DNA from: Nectonema munidae
Lineage: Eukaryota; Nematomorpha; Nectonematoida; Nectonematidae
Direction of reading: 5' to 3'
DNA: 64,000 bases
Assembly (NCBI GenBank): GCA_030549495.1
Contig: JAUIRK010000919.1
Span: forward strand, 1 to 64,000
Part shown: positions 22,801 to 31,179 of the stretch, piece after piece
How the letters are laid out: the number at the start of each line of letters is the position of its first letter
Position numbering within the stretch: position 1 is the first letter of the stretch
The notes under the pieces: model-generated
Databases searched by the model: none
What the model saw: the letters and a program-made list of their open reading frames with translations, nothing else
What the model was told of the DNA's origin: nothing
Made by a program: the position numbers and the translations under genes

Positions 22801-25800
22801 AGAAAACATTTTATTTAAAATTATTTTTTCAAAAATCTTAGCAAAATTTGATAAAATTGAAATTGGACAAGGCTTATTTTGAAAGTCCCTCGATATATCC
22901 CCATAGTAAGAGATAAATTAGATAAGTAAATAAGAGCAAACTAATGATTTAAAATCAGCAGACTTGTTATTTTTAAATTCTTCTTGATAAGTATTCCTCG
23001 AACAGTAAAACGACTTAGAATTAGTTGGCACAGTTTTAACAATAAAGTGAAATTTACACAAGCTTGGAGTCAAAGTATCAAGCTGAAAAGCATTTGCAAA
23101 TTTATCGCAAGAAAAGGGCAAGCTTCATTTTTAGAACTAATATTGAAAATTTTAACCAAGTTTTCGCATGTGTTTTTCTTATTAATTGCTAGAGTTAAAT
23201 GTTAATGTGTTAAAAAGAAGCTTTTGTACCGTGAATCAAAGATTTTTTGTTTTTTACAGAGCTTTAAAATTAAATTCTCTACCTAATAATTTGTACCCTT
23301 TGAAAAGTTTGGGAGTAAACGAAGGATTAGTGTTTCTAGTAAGCTTAGTTTCCAATATAGGAAATGATTTATCAAAAACTTTTGTGAAAATTTATGAAAA
23401 GATTCCTAAAGAAACATCAGCACTGGTTTGTTAAATTAATTGCCTCTAAATGATTTGAGAAAAAATTTTTTATTTTTATAGCAAAGTCAAATGATTACCC
23501 ACTAATATACTTCCAAAGTGATCAGAAATGCCGCAAAGCAAACAAGAAAAATTAGAATTTCATTTCATCTCCCATTTTTAGGAAAAAAATTTATTTTCAA
23601 AATATTTGAAATCAACTTAAAATTTTAAAAGTTTACTTTTTTGTAGATTTATTCAATAAAAACTTTAAGATTGATTGAAATTGAAAAGGATATGTTTGGG
23701 TAGTTTCTGTCATGTTTCACGTTGATAATATTCTCTCAATACCGACTACGACTTTATGAGTATAGCAAAAATGTCGATCGTATCTTAGAGGTTGTTTTCA
23801 AAAAAAAATCTTGTTTTTTCATGTGCAATTTAAAATCAATTTTTATAGATATCTATTGAAACTTTTCATATTTTTTCGTTTAAAATTTACAAGATTTGTT
23901 ATGTTTTAAATTCTAGTAAAAAAGGGATCAAAATAGTAAGATACTGTAAAATATAAAATTTGTAAACACCATTAATAAAAACCATAAAAACACATTTTTA
24001 AAATATAAAATTTGTAACCTATCATTACGGTACACATATAAAGAACTTGCTTTGCAAAAAGACAGTTTAGACTTAGAGCATACACAGTTTCTATGATCTG
24101 AGCAAGAGAGCTGGCACCATTCACTCACGGTTGTAAGTAAAATCAATAAAGAGATTTCAAAAGAAATTCTTTCGCAGGAAATTGAAATGTGTCAGAAAAA
24201 TTAGGGATGATGGTAGAATGTTGATTGAATAATTCCGCGATTTTTAAAAGTGAGAGAGTTCTCTTTCAATTCAATTCTTCGTTCAGTTCCTCGTCCTAAA
24301 ATTTTATCTGTTTAATCCAGGTATTCCTGAAGTCTTTAATGTTAGAAAAGCTGTTGAAGTAAAATTTGTTTAAGTTTCTTTCATAAGAATTTAATTTATT
24401 ACGTAGTTCTATAAATTTGGGCTTAAAACTTTTGTCAGCACAATTATCAATTCATTTATAAAACTCATTCTTTTTTAATCCCCATCAAAAGATCATCAGT
24501 TATCATCCGATGAAAGGATTTGTGCTTATATCTGTTATTTTTACCATTATTAATTTTGAAGAATGTGCATTTTTCGATTTCAAAAGATAGCCTTCCAGAT
24601 CCAAACCTCTGGATCGTAATTAAGCAACCTTTATCATGAGACGAGTTTAGATTTGCCAAAGAAACATAGGCTTGGTAGTTGTTCATTTTTAAATTTATAT
24701 AAAAATTATCAATAAGTGATTTAGCCTGCTCTCTAGGTGGATTGGTAATAGCATAAAAATTATCCGTAGGTTAACTTATCATATTATTTAAAAATCCACA
24801 GTCACATAAGTTGACAGAGTTATTTCATAATTAGTAAGGACCTGGTTTTTGAAAACGGTTGATGTGTTTATCTTTTTAATGAGTTTTAATACCTTAATTC
24901 CACGATCTTACTTTATCTTGTCGCATTGTGCTAAAAGGGTTTATGGGCCGTGGAAAAGAAGTTGGCAAACCCTGATATACTAACTCAAACTAAATTCATT
25001 AATGCTTATTTTTAATTTTCAAAAATGCGCCCCTATGCTGAAAAGTCTTTACTATCTCGCTCATGGCTCACAATCTTTTCTTTCTTTAGCGTCAGAAGAC
25101 TGGCGAATGGAGAGAATGAGAAGTTTGTGACAAGACTGATCAAGACGAAGCCAAGCCACAGATATGTAGATGCATTCGGCTACATTTCGCTCTTTCCTCT
25201 TATAGTGAAGGCGATCGATCCTGAGAGTGAGAAATTGGGTATCGTTTTACGGGATATTCGCGATCCAAACAAAATCTGGACTTCCTTTGGCTTACGTTCT
25301 CTTTCAAGGAATTCAAGCTTTTACAAAGTTGATAATACGATTCACGACCCCCCTTATTGGAGGGGAAACATTTGGATCAATATAAATTATCTCGTTTTGG
25401 CAAGTTTGAAGCACTATTCCTTGATTCCTGACTGCCCATATCGGTAAATCTTCTTACACTAAACACTCAATCAACTTTGTAAAGCATTAGTACTGGGTCT
25501 TCCAATCTAAGGCTATTGTCCACTTTGTCGCCCTGAAGTTCCCAAAGTCTTGAATGATGGTATGAATCAGGGGCGCACATCCTTGAAATTATTAGGGGGT
25601 TGGACTTTCAAGCGTCTTCCAAAAAGGACCACACATTTTTTTTAATTACCACTCCTCTCTTGTCTATTCTATTTCATTCTTAATTAAACTTAATGTAAAA
25701 TGTGTAGGAAAGGGGTAAAGATATCAATTAACAATAAAAAAATTGAAAATTTTATTGAATGAAAAAAAAACCTTCATTAATTTTCACTTGTTCCATTTTT

Positions 25801-26131
25801 TCTTCCTAAAAAATGAAATTTTTTATTATTTTGAATCTCAAAAAGAAGGGTTATAACCCACGCCTGCCATGACATTAACATGTTTGTATGCTTGTTTTCC
25901 TGCTCATTCATATGCCCCTTTTCACACATTTCCTGTTTTAGCGCTCTCGCTCAAAGCACATATGAAGAGCTTCGACAAAACCTCCTGACCAACATGCTCA
26001 AGGAGTGGAAGAGCACTGGCTTCCTTTGGGAAAACTACAACGACGAGACAGGCAGGGGTCAAGGCGCGTATCCCTTCACTGGCTGGTCATCCCTCTTTAT
26101 TCTGATCGGGAGTGAGCAGTACGTGCATTGA
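4728..26131 (+). CDS. MOGS: Mannosyl-oligosaccharide glucosidase (ER alpha-glucosidase I, GH63), six exons
   Basis: This enzyme removes the outermost alpha-1,2-linked glucose from Glc3Man9GlcNAc2 on new N-glycoproteins in the ER lumen, the first trimming step. Exons are 4728-4897, 17411-17620, 18998-19142, 19759-21236, 25090-25443 and 25942-26131. All use GT-AG, junction phases are 2, 2, 0, 2, 2, and the sum is 2547 nt: 848 residues plus TGA (human is about 837). The product has a basic cytosolic tail, one membrane anchor (residues 33-52), then the lumenal GH63 N-domain (WGSYRP, 79-84) and the (alpha/alpha)6 catalytic domain. Key motifs are FLWDEGFH (439-446), SGLDDYPR (581-588), ERHVDL (596-601) and FLWENY (813-818). 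From GH63 knowledge, an Asp in GLDDYPR is the expected acid and the Glu in FLWEN the expected base. No coding lesion is visible. Confidence 0.96.
4898..6754. other. MOGS intron 1, left part; nothing recognised
   Basis: AT-rich intron sequence with no supported gene, repeat boundary or RNA. Short open frames here have no recognisable protein features. Confidence 0.4.
6755..8212 (-). pseudogene. Uncharacterised multi-copy-type protein, C-terminal two thirds
   Basis: Read on the minus strand, this matches a protein family I recall as frequent, unnamed predicted proteins in arthropods and cnidarians. Visible blocks in order are TPHICCLVCVKTLSAWL, AMRPVKHSEDLHVP, KISMFRRR, WMLFIDSSKESIKAVLLHN, ICADFKVIAMLIGLQLGYTK, FCCFICLWNSRDRK, LPCLHIKLGL, GIFEGPQIRKILLDE and DEHGERFHQDIKVMDRR. 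Several stops and frame changes interrupt it, so this copy is dead. Its N-terminal part lies at 11545-11710, beyond a LINE. Function is unknown to me; the Cys/His clusters suggest zinc binding, and its copy number suggests a transposon or expanded family. Confidence 0.65.
8213..11560 (-). mobile_element. LINE (endonuclease plus RT), with (GAA)n 3' tail
   Basis: A long non-LTR element on the minus strand. From 5' to 3' it has an AP-like endonuclease region (about 11400-10730: VALQESWLNYKDYDLRV, and a GDFNIDL motif near 10900), a linker (10700-10365), and a reverse transcriptase (10041-9202). It ends in a 3' UTR and a tail reading (CTT)n on the minus strand at 8215-8240. The 3' UTR contains aaaaggccatttcaagccgc near 8355. 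Endonuclease and linker carry breaks while the RT frame is open for 279 codons. Architecture and motifs suggest a Jockey/CR1-like clade. Confidence 0.85.
9202..10041 (-). CDS. LINE reverse transcriptase domain
   Basis: An uninterrupted 279-codon frame with the classical RT blocks: KVIPVFKKGN, INNYRPINIINTLSKLFEK, SGVPQGSILGPMLFCLYIND, and the catalytic box LFADDITLL, then LGLMVNNKCSWSDHVNYL. The first RT aspartate region (usually DFSKAFD) is not seen in normal form: a short deletion appears between LFEKIISKAFDTISHSKLL. The domain synthesises cDNA at a nicked target in target-primed reverse transcription. It is part of the LINE at 8213-11560 and is unlikely to be functional given the damaged endonuclease. 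Confidence 0.85.
   Translation of the reverse strand: MNEIKSKNSCDISNISIYKLSLILNYIIKYLVIAFNSCIEFSVYPTSFKLAKVIPVFKKGNKFSINNYRPINIINTLSKLFEKIISKAFDTISHSKLLIKLDHFGFSQSTISFFESYLSYRQQLVTIDNINSSIKHTSSGVPQGSILGPMLFCLYINDIYTSNTIFDYYLFADDITLLLPLSRFSTLSNISEDISSNLNSINKWCIANSLKINHDKSKAMVFSNNNITCRKLYTSRFGFETVDKFNLLGLMVNNKCSWSDHVNYLSSKVSSVLGLFKRF
11545..11710 (-). pseudogene. N-terminal zinc-binding part of the same uncharacterised protein
   Basis: The minus strand reads KFCSICGELVFSKEKRNI and then VKKMYKTYFNCHLGDQGKAQ, matching the N-terminal cysteine-rich block of the family whose continuation (TPHICCLVC) is at about 8200. The LINE at 8213-11560 lies exactly between the two parts, so they were probably one reading unit before that insertion. 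A stop follows the presumed initiator region. Confidence 0.6.
12001..12310 (+). pseudogene. Merlin-type DNA transposase fragment (IS1016/ISXO2-like)
   Basis: The frame reads RRNDWFKNSRLPFRKAALF, then KHDSVVDWNNYLREICAQ and IGGHNMTVEIDEICSAKEK. This is the N-terminal helix-turn-helix region and the first catalytic block (the Asp of VEIDE) of the ISXO2-like DDE transposases used by eukaryotic Merlin elements. The rest of the catalytic domain is missing after about 12300, where the sequence turns into unrelated low-complexity DNA, so this is a truncated fossil. No terminal inverted repeats were found. Confidence 0.7.
12390..12925. other. Spacer in MOGS intron 1
   Basis: Includes a run of G at 12456-12467 and no recognisable gene or element. 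Confidence 0.35.
12926..13062 (-). mobile_element. tRNA-derived SINE, family 1, copy 1
   Basis: Reversed, it has a tRNA-like head with B box ggttcgatcc, followed by a body with ttcatagttcgatacaagcg and a tail ending near ggtacctttt. It is similar along its length to copies at 18747-18893 and 56808-56965 but is the most diverged of the three. Confidence 0.6.
13069..13207 (+). repeat. 138-bp block duplicated at 16893-17030
   Basis: From tttatttatcaatgtgattt to cggcaaaaatgttctta this block is repeated, to my eye exactly, inside the piggyBac transposase region at 16893-17030. Here it lies outside the left end of that transposon. The near identity implies a recent duplication or an assembly artefact. 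Confidence 0.8.
13208..14017. other. AT-rich spacer before the piggyBac element
   Basis: No supported features. A short membrane-protein-like frame ending at a gtaagt at 13312 was considered and rejected as a MOGS exon because its phase does not fit. Confidence 0.4.
14384..14705. mobile_element. MITE-like inverted-repeat element
   Basis: The left arm aggcgcttcttttcacacaa at 14385 onward and the inverted right arm (ending tgggtgaaaagacgcacgct at about 14705) match over about 37 bases, including the shared core aaacacattcaaaaaac. No coding capacity. A related half copy is at 62766-62818. Target duplication unclear. Confidence 0.6.
15250..17228 (+). pseudogene. piggyBac transposase, catalytic core intact, C-terminal part interrupted
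   Basis: The protein starts with an acidic, Asp-rich region (including a run of Asp encoded by GATGAT repeats), then the DDE_Tnp_1_7 domain (NLMDVFNLF, FKVFFGIFTLMGYHKLP, KIRPLVDKLNQIF). The three catalytic Asp are present: AIDETMIPYYGR, VMDNYFSTLN and HVDRMDQNLM. After WLVYRLPDPEK the coding sequence is interrupted by about 290 bases of G/A/T-rich low-complexity DNA plus the 138-bp block copied from 13069-13207. The family-typical C-terminal stretch then continues in another frame (YASFIKLRIRICLASA). A cysteine-rich end is not apparent. As given, a functional protein is unlikely. Confidence 0.85.
16893..17030 (+). repeat. Second copy of the 138-bp block, inside the piggyBac gene
   Basis: Sequence equals 13069-13207 and is preceded by low-complexity runs (a G run near 16810-16822 and A/T homopolymers). 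It separates the transposase core from its C-terminal tail. Confidence 0.8.
17411..17620 (+). CDS. MOGS: MOGS exon 2
   Basis: Begins after a pyrimidine-rich acceptor ending tttgaaag and ends at a gtaagc donor, both phase 2. It encodes the start of the GH63 N-terminal domain: LYWGSYRPNLYFGLKTRSP, followed by GLLWITQ and RHSCE, a close match to the corresponding part of animal glucosidase I. Confidence 0.95.
17621..18289. other. MOGS intron 2, left part; nothing recognised
   Basis: AT-rich intron without a supported element. Confidence 0.35.
18290..18640. other. Coding-like GC-richer island in MOGS intron 2
   Basis: This stretch is much less AT-rich than its surroundings and open on both strands for 70 codons or more. 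The plus strand reads HSKMPYRLAGLLRSFGRHEN and GYDEDVGSEENDDYNLTLKF; the minus strand reads FFLRLHNVHDVHQLARLRAY. I recognise neither. It may be a fossil of an unknown element or an exon of another gene. Confidence 0.25.
18747..18893 (-). mobile_element. tRNA-derived SINE, family 1, copy 2 (in MOGS intron 2)
   Basis: Reversed, it reads atggcaggttggttaagaag, then the B box ggttcgattcc, tcatcgatac, the body tttcatagtttgacataagc and the tail cacactcacagtaccttta. It is close to the copy at 56808-56965, which is in the opposite orientation. Confidence 0.8.
18998..19142 (+). CDS. MOGS: MOGS exon 3
   Basis: Acceptor tttaag, donor gtattc. Encodes YSWRYHDGENFGVHEIFDD and then HTGGDWTVRIEFEQN, matching the YGWEFHDG...GGDWSWRV part of the human enzyme. 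Enters in phase 2 and leaves in phase 0. Three decayed copies of this exon lie downstream of the gene at 27333, 29190 and 31180. Confidence 0.95.
19143..19758. other. MOGS intron 3
   Basis: No recognised element. The first 120 bases or so are shared with the decayed exon-3 copy at 27333-27760. Confidence 0.5.
19759..21236 (+). CDS. MOGS: MOGS exon 4 (most of the catalytic domain)
   Basis: The large exon starts after tttgtatag with HEDKVVDSLKP and runs 1478 nt to a gtaagc donor (phase 2). It carries LIGGIGYFYG, SVPSRSFFPRGFLWDEGFH, WIAREQILG, the proposed catalytic segment SGLDDYPRSSHPS, and ERHVDLMCW, which corresponds to the ERHLDLRCW substrate-binding signature of glucosidase I. It ends in ADFGHHTNDIQLK. 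The frame is open throughout. Confidence 0.97.
21237..22149. other. MOGS intron 4, left part
   Basis: AT-rich; contains short AT microsatellites near 21710. Nothing else recognised. Confidence 0.4.
22150..24700 (-). mobile_element. Decayed LINE in MOGS intron 4
   Basis: On the minus strand a linker-like region at about 24690-24260 (CTFFKINNGKNNRYKHKSFH, then KFYFNSFSNIKDFRNTW) is followed after a degraded stretch by RT remnants at 22900-22209. There NMGVPKGSILDPFF corresponds to GVPQGSILGP, and EEVEKLKYL to the later LGV block. The catalytic FADD box is not readable. Many breaks; an old insertion. Assigning both parts to one element is an inference from order and strand. Confidence 0.5.
24701..25089. 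other. End of MOGS intron 4
   Basis: No feature other than the pyrimidine tract and acceptor of exon 5. Confidence 0.4.
25090..25443 (+). CDS. MOGS: MOGS exon 5
   Basis: Acceptor ctttctttag, donor gtaaat, phase 2 at both ends. Encodes YVDAFGYISLFPLIVKAID, WTSFGLRSLSRNSSFY and HDPPYWRGNIWININYL, all hallmark blocks of the GH63 C-terminal domain. Confidence 0.96.
25568..25860. repeat. Partial copy of the CAGGGGCG element in MOGS intron 5
   Basis: Starts CAGGGGCGCACATC like 405 and 55541, then matches the interior of the first element (aagcgtcttccaaaaa, gtagaaaggggtaaagatat-type block, aatgaaaaa region). The right terminal repeat is not recognisable. Confidence 0.65.
25942..26131 (+). CDS. MOGS: MOGS exon 6 (terminal exon)
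   Basis: Acceptor ctgttttag; encodes the final 62 residues with TGFLWENYNDETGRGQGAYP and FTGWSSLFILI and stops at TGA 26129-26131. The Glu in FLWEN is the expected general base of the family. Base composition is noticeably richer in GC than the flanking intron. Confidence 0.96.
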
Positions 26132-26296
26132 ATGCGAGCACAACAACCGAACTTCCTTGATTCATGGCGATTGGATGAAAGGAATCATTTGAATTCATCC
26201 TGCCTTTCGTGATTTTGAATGGCATTTTTCTTCCTTCATACTTGTGATCCAAGATTCCATTTAAATCTTTTTCCTTTCTTGTGATAATTTGAAAGA

Positions 26297-26407
26297 ATTA
26301 AAGTTTTATTTATAGTTTATGCTGAGAGTGACTGAGTGAAACACATCCCTAAATTTAAAAGCGGTCGATTTGTCCCTTATTGAATCTTATTTTAGGCATC
26401 CAATAAA
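26297..26407 (+). promoter_or_regulatory. Candidate MOGS polyadenylation signals
   Basis: ATTAAA at 26297-26302 and AATAAA at 26402-26407 lie 166 and 271 bases after the MOGS stop codon. Either could serve; I cannot tell which is used. Confidence 0.4.
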
Positions 26408-27332
26408 TATCTAAACCTGTGCCTCAATTGAGTAAAGTGTTATATTTTGTAATACTTACTAATTTAACCCTTTACGGAACATAATTTTGAAGACTAATTG
26501 TCAACTTTTTTGGAAACTGATGTCATACGCGATCCTCTAAGGGTTTACAGGATCAATTGAATCTCGATAAAAAAGAAAGCAATAGTCACATTGATTTATG
26601 TTACTCATGATAATGTTACTTTTGTCAAAAAATTGTTATTGTGTCATGTCAATTCGAAAGCACAAAGAGAAAATTATTTTTAATAGTTTTGATGTCTGTA
26701 AAAAAATTAATTGATTTGAATAAATCTGATTTTCTTATAAATCAGATTATAATTATTAATTGATTTATAAATCTTTCTACTAATCACCTTATATTATTTC
26801 TATTTACCCCTTTTTAGAGTAACGATCCATTTTGATTAGTTTTCAAAACAGATGCTAAAAATCAGAATTAATTCAGCTTTTCTAAACTAAATCCTCCTCA
26901 CTTTAAAAATTTTATTTTACATAGTTTAAAAATGCTTCGATTCTTTTTTTTATAAAATGCTATGCCAACATCAGATTTAAACGTTTATGTGGATATTTAA
27001 TTTTGCATAATAGTGTTTATAAGTGCTAAGCTCCTAGAGTTCCAGATTTTATTATATCTAATTATGATGTCAGGGTTGTGGTGTCTGAGCTAAAATTTCC
27101 GATTTAGACTCTAAATATTTCAAAAATATAAAATGTTCTAGCTCAGCTACAGAAAGGTATTATCCTTATATTACAGATCTTTTTTTATTTTTTATTTTTT
27201 AAATAAATTCCACTCAGACTCCCTATTTTTATAAGATCTATTCTATATCTTTATTTAAAAGACTTTTTTGGCTTGTGAGTAAACTTTCCGTACTACTTTT
27301 CTTCTTTTAAGTCTTTCAATGAATATTTGAAA
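26408..27332. other. Downstream of MOGS; nothing recognised
   Basis: AT-rich, no supported gene or element. Confidence 0.4.
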
Positions 27333-27760
27333 TATTCTAATTCCCTCGAAATAATTCTCTATTTCTCCATGTCTCTAACTGTACTCTTTCCTCTTTCATA
27401 TGGTTTTCTCGGCCCTTTTCAATTCTTAATTCATGTGTTACAGGGTTCCAATTTTAGGTTATTTTTCGTGTTATCATGATGGCGAAAATTTGGGAGTTCA
27501 CGAAATCTTTGATGACAACATCCGCAACAGTCAAACCTCCTTTGTCGAAACTCACGATTCTTATAACGAAGGAGATTAGACAGCTAGAATATAATTTGAA
27601 CAAAATGTATTCCTTAAAAGCATACTATATATAATTTATTCTTTTTATAAGGTGATGATGATGTAAGGGTTATCTGAATATTTGAAGAACTTACAAACGC
27701 TCTGATTTAAACAAAAAAACTTAATACTTAAGGTTAAATATAAAATCATTTTAGTTTCAA
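27333..27760 (+). pseudogene. Decayed duplicate of MOGS exon 3 with flanking introns, copy 1
   Basis: The block tatcatgatggcgaaaattt (27470 on) equals the exon 3 sequence at 19009, and the match continues through gaaatctttgatgaca and ttgaacaaaatgtattcctt. It extends upstream (ctaattccctcgaa at 27339 against 18934) and at least 120 bases into intron 3. Because introns are included, this is a DNA duplication and not a retrocopy. The GGDW block is damaged (a stop replaces the Trp) and the coding frame is broken. Confidence 0.85.
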
Positions 27761-28129
27761 ATGCTTATAATCTACATCTTTCACATTTTGAATTTCACAA
27801 AAGATTCAACATCACTCAGGAAGCCTCAAATTTTGTCTTGGAATGCACTAAGCTCATTAGACACGGATTCTCAAGAATTTGTTATAGGGACGGTATCAGA
27901 TGCTGCAGGGTTTCCTCTTTGAATGGACCAAGCTCTTTTGTTTTTTTTCATAATATTATATATAATTGAGATCGGGAAATTGATAGGAAATTTGATGGTC
28001 CATATTCCGCAAATTATATACATTATTTACAAAATCGTTATTATCTTCATCATCTTTTTGTAAATATATACATTATTTACTTTTCGTTGATACTAAAAAA
28101 ATGTTTGGGTTTGGTTGCACGAAATCTCC

Positions 28130-28340
28130 TATGAAATCGAAATTTATTTCGTCTCATACGCCCTCACTAATCGATGCGTCCCTATACTTTTCTATGGAAA
28201 TCGCCATTTTTTCAGTACCCAGGGCGTCGTCGAAAAAAATAGCGTCTCGTTTTAGCTTCTTTTCCTGATTTGAGAGCATCTCCCTGATCCGATCACCAAC
28301 TCGACCTAAAATTATACTCCCCGCTGTCCTCTGGTCCTTT
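28130..28340 (-). other. Coding-like, GC-richer stretch of unknown identity
   Basis: The minus strand holds an open frame of about 60 codons with balanced composition, including IILGRVGDRIREMLSNQEKK and AIFFDDALGTEKMAISIEKY, ending in a stop. I do not recognise it. It lies between decayed MOGS exon copies but does not resemble any MOGS exon I can read. Confidence 0.25.
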
Positions 28341-29189
28341 CATACTTGGTTTGAATTCGTACTGGTATTTGACAGGAGAAATAATTTCAGAAAAGCTATA
28401 AAAAATACTTTTTTGATAACGGAATTGCAAAATATAATCAACTCTTCTTGAGAAAGGAATTCTTTTTTATCACACGTTGTCACCATTTTCATTATGTTGC
28501 CGTGAATTCACCAACTCGCATAAGCACTCATTTGATTCCAAGTTAGCGTTGATCTTTTTGATTTGAAAAAGGCCTATCAATCGTGGATTAAAGCTACATC
28601 AAAATTACTTTGATCCTTTCATCCATTTTTTTTACCTTTGGGCCGAATGATGTAACTGAATGTGAAGAATTCAAGTCGATATCCTACCCAACAGACTTTT
28701 TTATTTCCATACCAAAATGGATGCGGTCTCTGGAATAAGCAAGTCCTATTGGCATTCAAAATCTAAAAAACTGTTCAACGTTTACTTTTGAAAGTAGATA
28801 ACTTTTATTTTTGCTTCTTTTATTAAATTTATGAAGACCAACTTCTGCTCACTTTACAAATTTAATTAATCTTTTCATTATCAGCTGTCAGTTGAATTTA
28901 TTAAGTTTTTAAATATTTGCAGTGCTTATATTTATCTATGAATTATGTCATAATTACTACACATAAGTAACGAAAATGTTGAAATTATGTATTTTTTTAA
29001 ACTTCTTTTACAACCATAGTCAAGTGAATCCAATAAAAAGACATGGCTACATCCAAAAAAATTAATACCTTTTAACTCTCCCAATTATCAATAAATCTCA
29101 ATTTTAGACATCCCTTATTTTATACCAGAGCTTTCCTCATAAGAGTCTTTACTCATACTTTTTCAATTCCCAGTTGCTATGTCGCATCG
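28341..29189. other. Spacer between MOGS exon relics
   Basis: No recognisable gene or element. Confidence 0.35.
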
Positions 29190-29272
29190 TTATAATTTGA
29201 AGGTATTCTTGGCGAGATTGTTATGATGAAAACTTTTGCCTTCACAGAACTTTCGGAAATTTATGGGTTCAA
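29190..29272 (+). pseudogene. Decayed duplicate of MOGS exon 3, copy 2 (short)
   Basis: The block aaggtattcttggcgaga at 29200 followed by tatgatgaaaacttt and ttcac repeats the acceptor and first 60 bases of exon 3 (18996 onward); similarity then ends. Confidence 0.7.
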
Positions 29273-29585
29273 GTTCTCGGTAAACTTTTTTTTATTTTTA
29301 CTGATTACACTAATTAATTGTATCAATACTAGTTTAGCAAAAGTTAAAGCTTTGAGGACCAAAAAAATTGATTCATGAAACATGCTAACACTTTTCTTGC
29401 ATTCATATAGAAATAAACTACTCCTTCTAAAGAATCCATTCGGACGGATTAATTTCACGAATCTGGCGACACGTCGATACCCAATGCAATGACATAATCC
29501 TTTATAATAAATTATGTGCTGATTTTAGGCGTGCTACATTCTTTTTTTGCTTTAGATACTGTGTGTACATACAATTTTACCATTT

Positions 29586-30300
29586 TTGTAGAGAGAGAGA
29601 GAGAGAATTTATTCAGCATGATAATGTTCACATGATAAACAACAGAAAAAAAATTATTTATGATAAACAGAATAAAAACATGTAGATACAAATGAAAAAA
29701 AAACATAAAAAGAAAACCATGCAAGGAAGTTCATAAGGTCAATACTGACCGCTAAACATGAATCTTCCGAACAATTTTGAACATTGAAAATTCAAACAAA
29801 AAAAAAGAATTTGATGAATAAGTATATTCAAAATGGTATACATCATTTTAGAAGATATAAATTTATATATAAAATTTTCTGGATACGCCCCTGTATGACA
29901 AACAATATTTTCAAACTATATATAAAAAGTACTTTTGCAAACAAAGCAATTATTAGGGTTGGAGCATAGGAGGAACAAAACGAGTTTTTAAGTGAAGCTA
30001 AAAAACAACGGAAATTCATATCAGCATTTTGAAGTCGTTCTAAATGATCATTCCAGATAACGACACTCCTAAACTTCAATGAATTTTTTGACTTTGTCTT
30101 GTTGTATGAAAAGGTACAACCAAACTATTTGCATTTCGAAGATTGTAGGATGTACAATCTTCATAATTCCTTCATAAACCTTCATAAACCAATTATTAAA
30201 CACTCGTGGCAAAGAACCTGTGAAATAGCTAGCTAGGAACTTGATGACTTGTAGCTTATATATTGCCGGAAACTTCAGAAGATTATTCGCTCTGAAAACA
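29586..30300 (-). mobile_element. LINE 3' end fragment with (GA)n tail
   Basis: Starts with a (GA)n run and tttattcagcatgataatg, the kind of tail seen at the 3' ends of the other LINEs here (8215, 54385, 58834). It also has the 3' UTR-like tcaatactgaccgct. Upstream on the minus strand, KFRSVVIWNDHLERLQ resembles the late RT region but is not decisive. Confidence 0.4.
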
Positions 30301-31179
30301 TTTGAGGTGTGAGAAAAATAAGGTAGATTAAAAACTATTCTAATTGCTTATTTTTCTTCCAGTAAGTTCACAAACGTATGCCCTATACAAATTTGCTGCG
30401 TAATTTTTCATTTCTTTTATTATTCATATAACTTCTATACACAAATTATGTAATGAATAATTTTATCTACAAAAAGTTACGTGACAAATGTTTTAATGAC
30501 TATTATATTTATAGTTATGATATGATTAAGATTTTACTGTATTTTATTGAGTTTTAGTGCTTTAACATTAGAACGATAATACTTATCGTTATAATATACG
30601 ATAGATATACTTATCGTATACTTATAGAAAGTTCCTTCTATAAATATAAAAATTTACTCAAAAAATCTTTTGTAAATAGTTATAATAAAGAATGTGGAGG
30701 GAAAAATTTCTTTATATTTTTCAAACAAAATATATAAAAAAACTCATTTATATAAATATATATATATATAAAAATATATATGTGTGGGGGTGAGAGATAA
30801 AAAAAAACCTCCTTTTCTAAAAAAAAAAAAAAACTATCCCCCTTTCACCCCCTTCTTTTTCTTTTTTTAAATAAATAATATATAAAAAATATATAACAAA
30901 AATTTTTTTTAAAAAAGAACACCTCCCCCCCCCCCCCCCCCCCTTGGTAAACCTTTAAAATGATATATATTTTTTTTTAATTCTTTTTTTCCCATCTCTT
31001 TGTAAATTGATAATACAAAATAACTTGTGTTTAAACAAAATTTCTCTGTATATATTTCAATTTGTGAATAAACTTTCTTTCTTTCTTTATTGGTTGTAGA
31101 AGTCTGTTTCATGAAATGTCCGTTTTTTTTAAAATTTTGCTCGATCAAAACTCCGGCACCGTGGTAACAGCGTCTCTAC
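30301..31179. other. Low-complexity spacer
   Basis: Contains AT-rich DNA, an (AT)n stretch near 30745-30780, A and T homopolymers, and a long C run at 30926-30943. No gene recognised. Confidence 0.5.
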
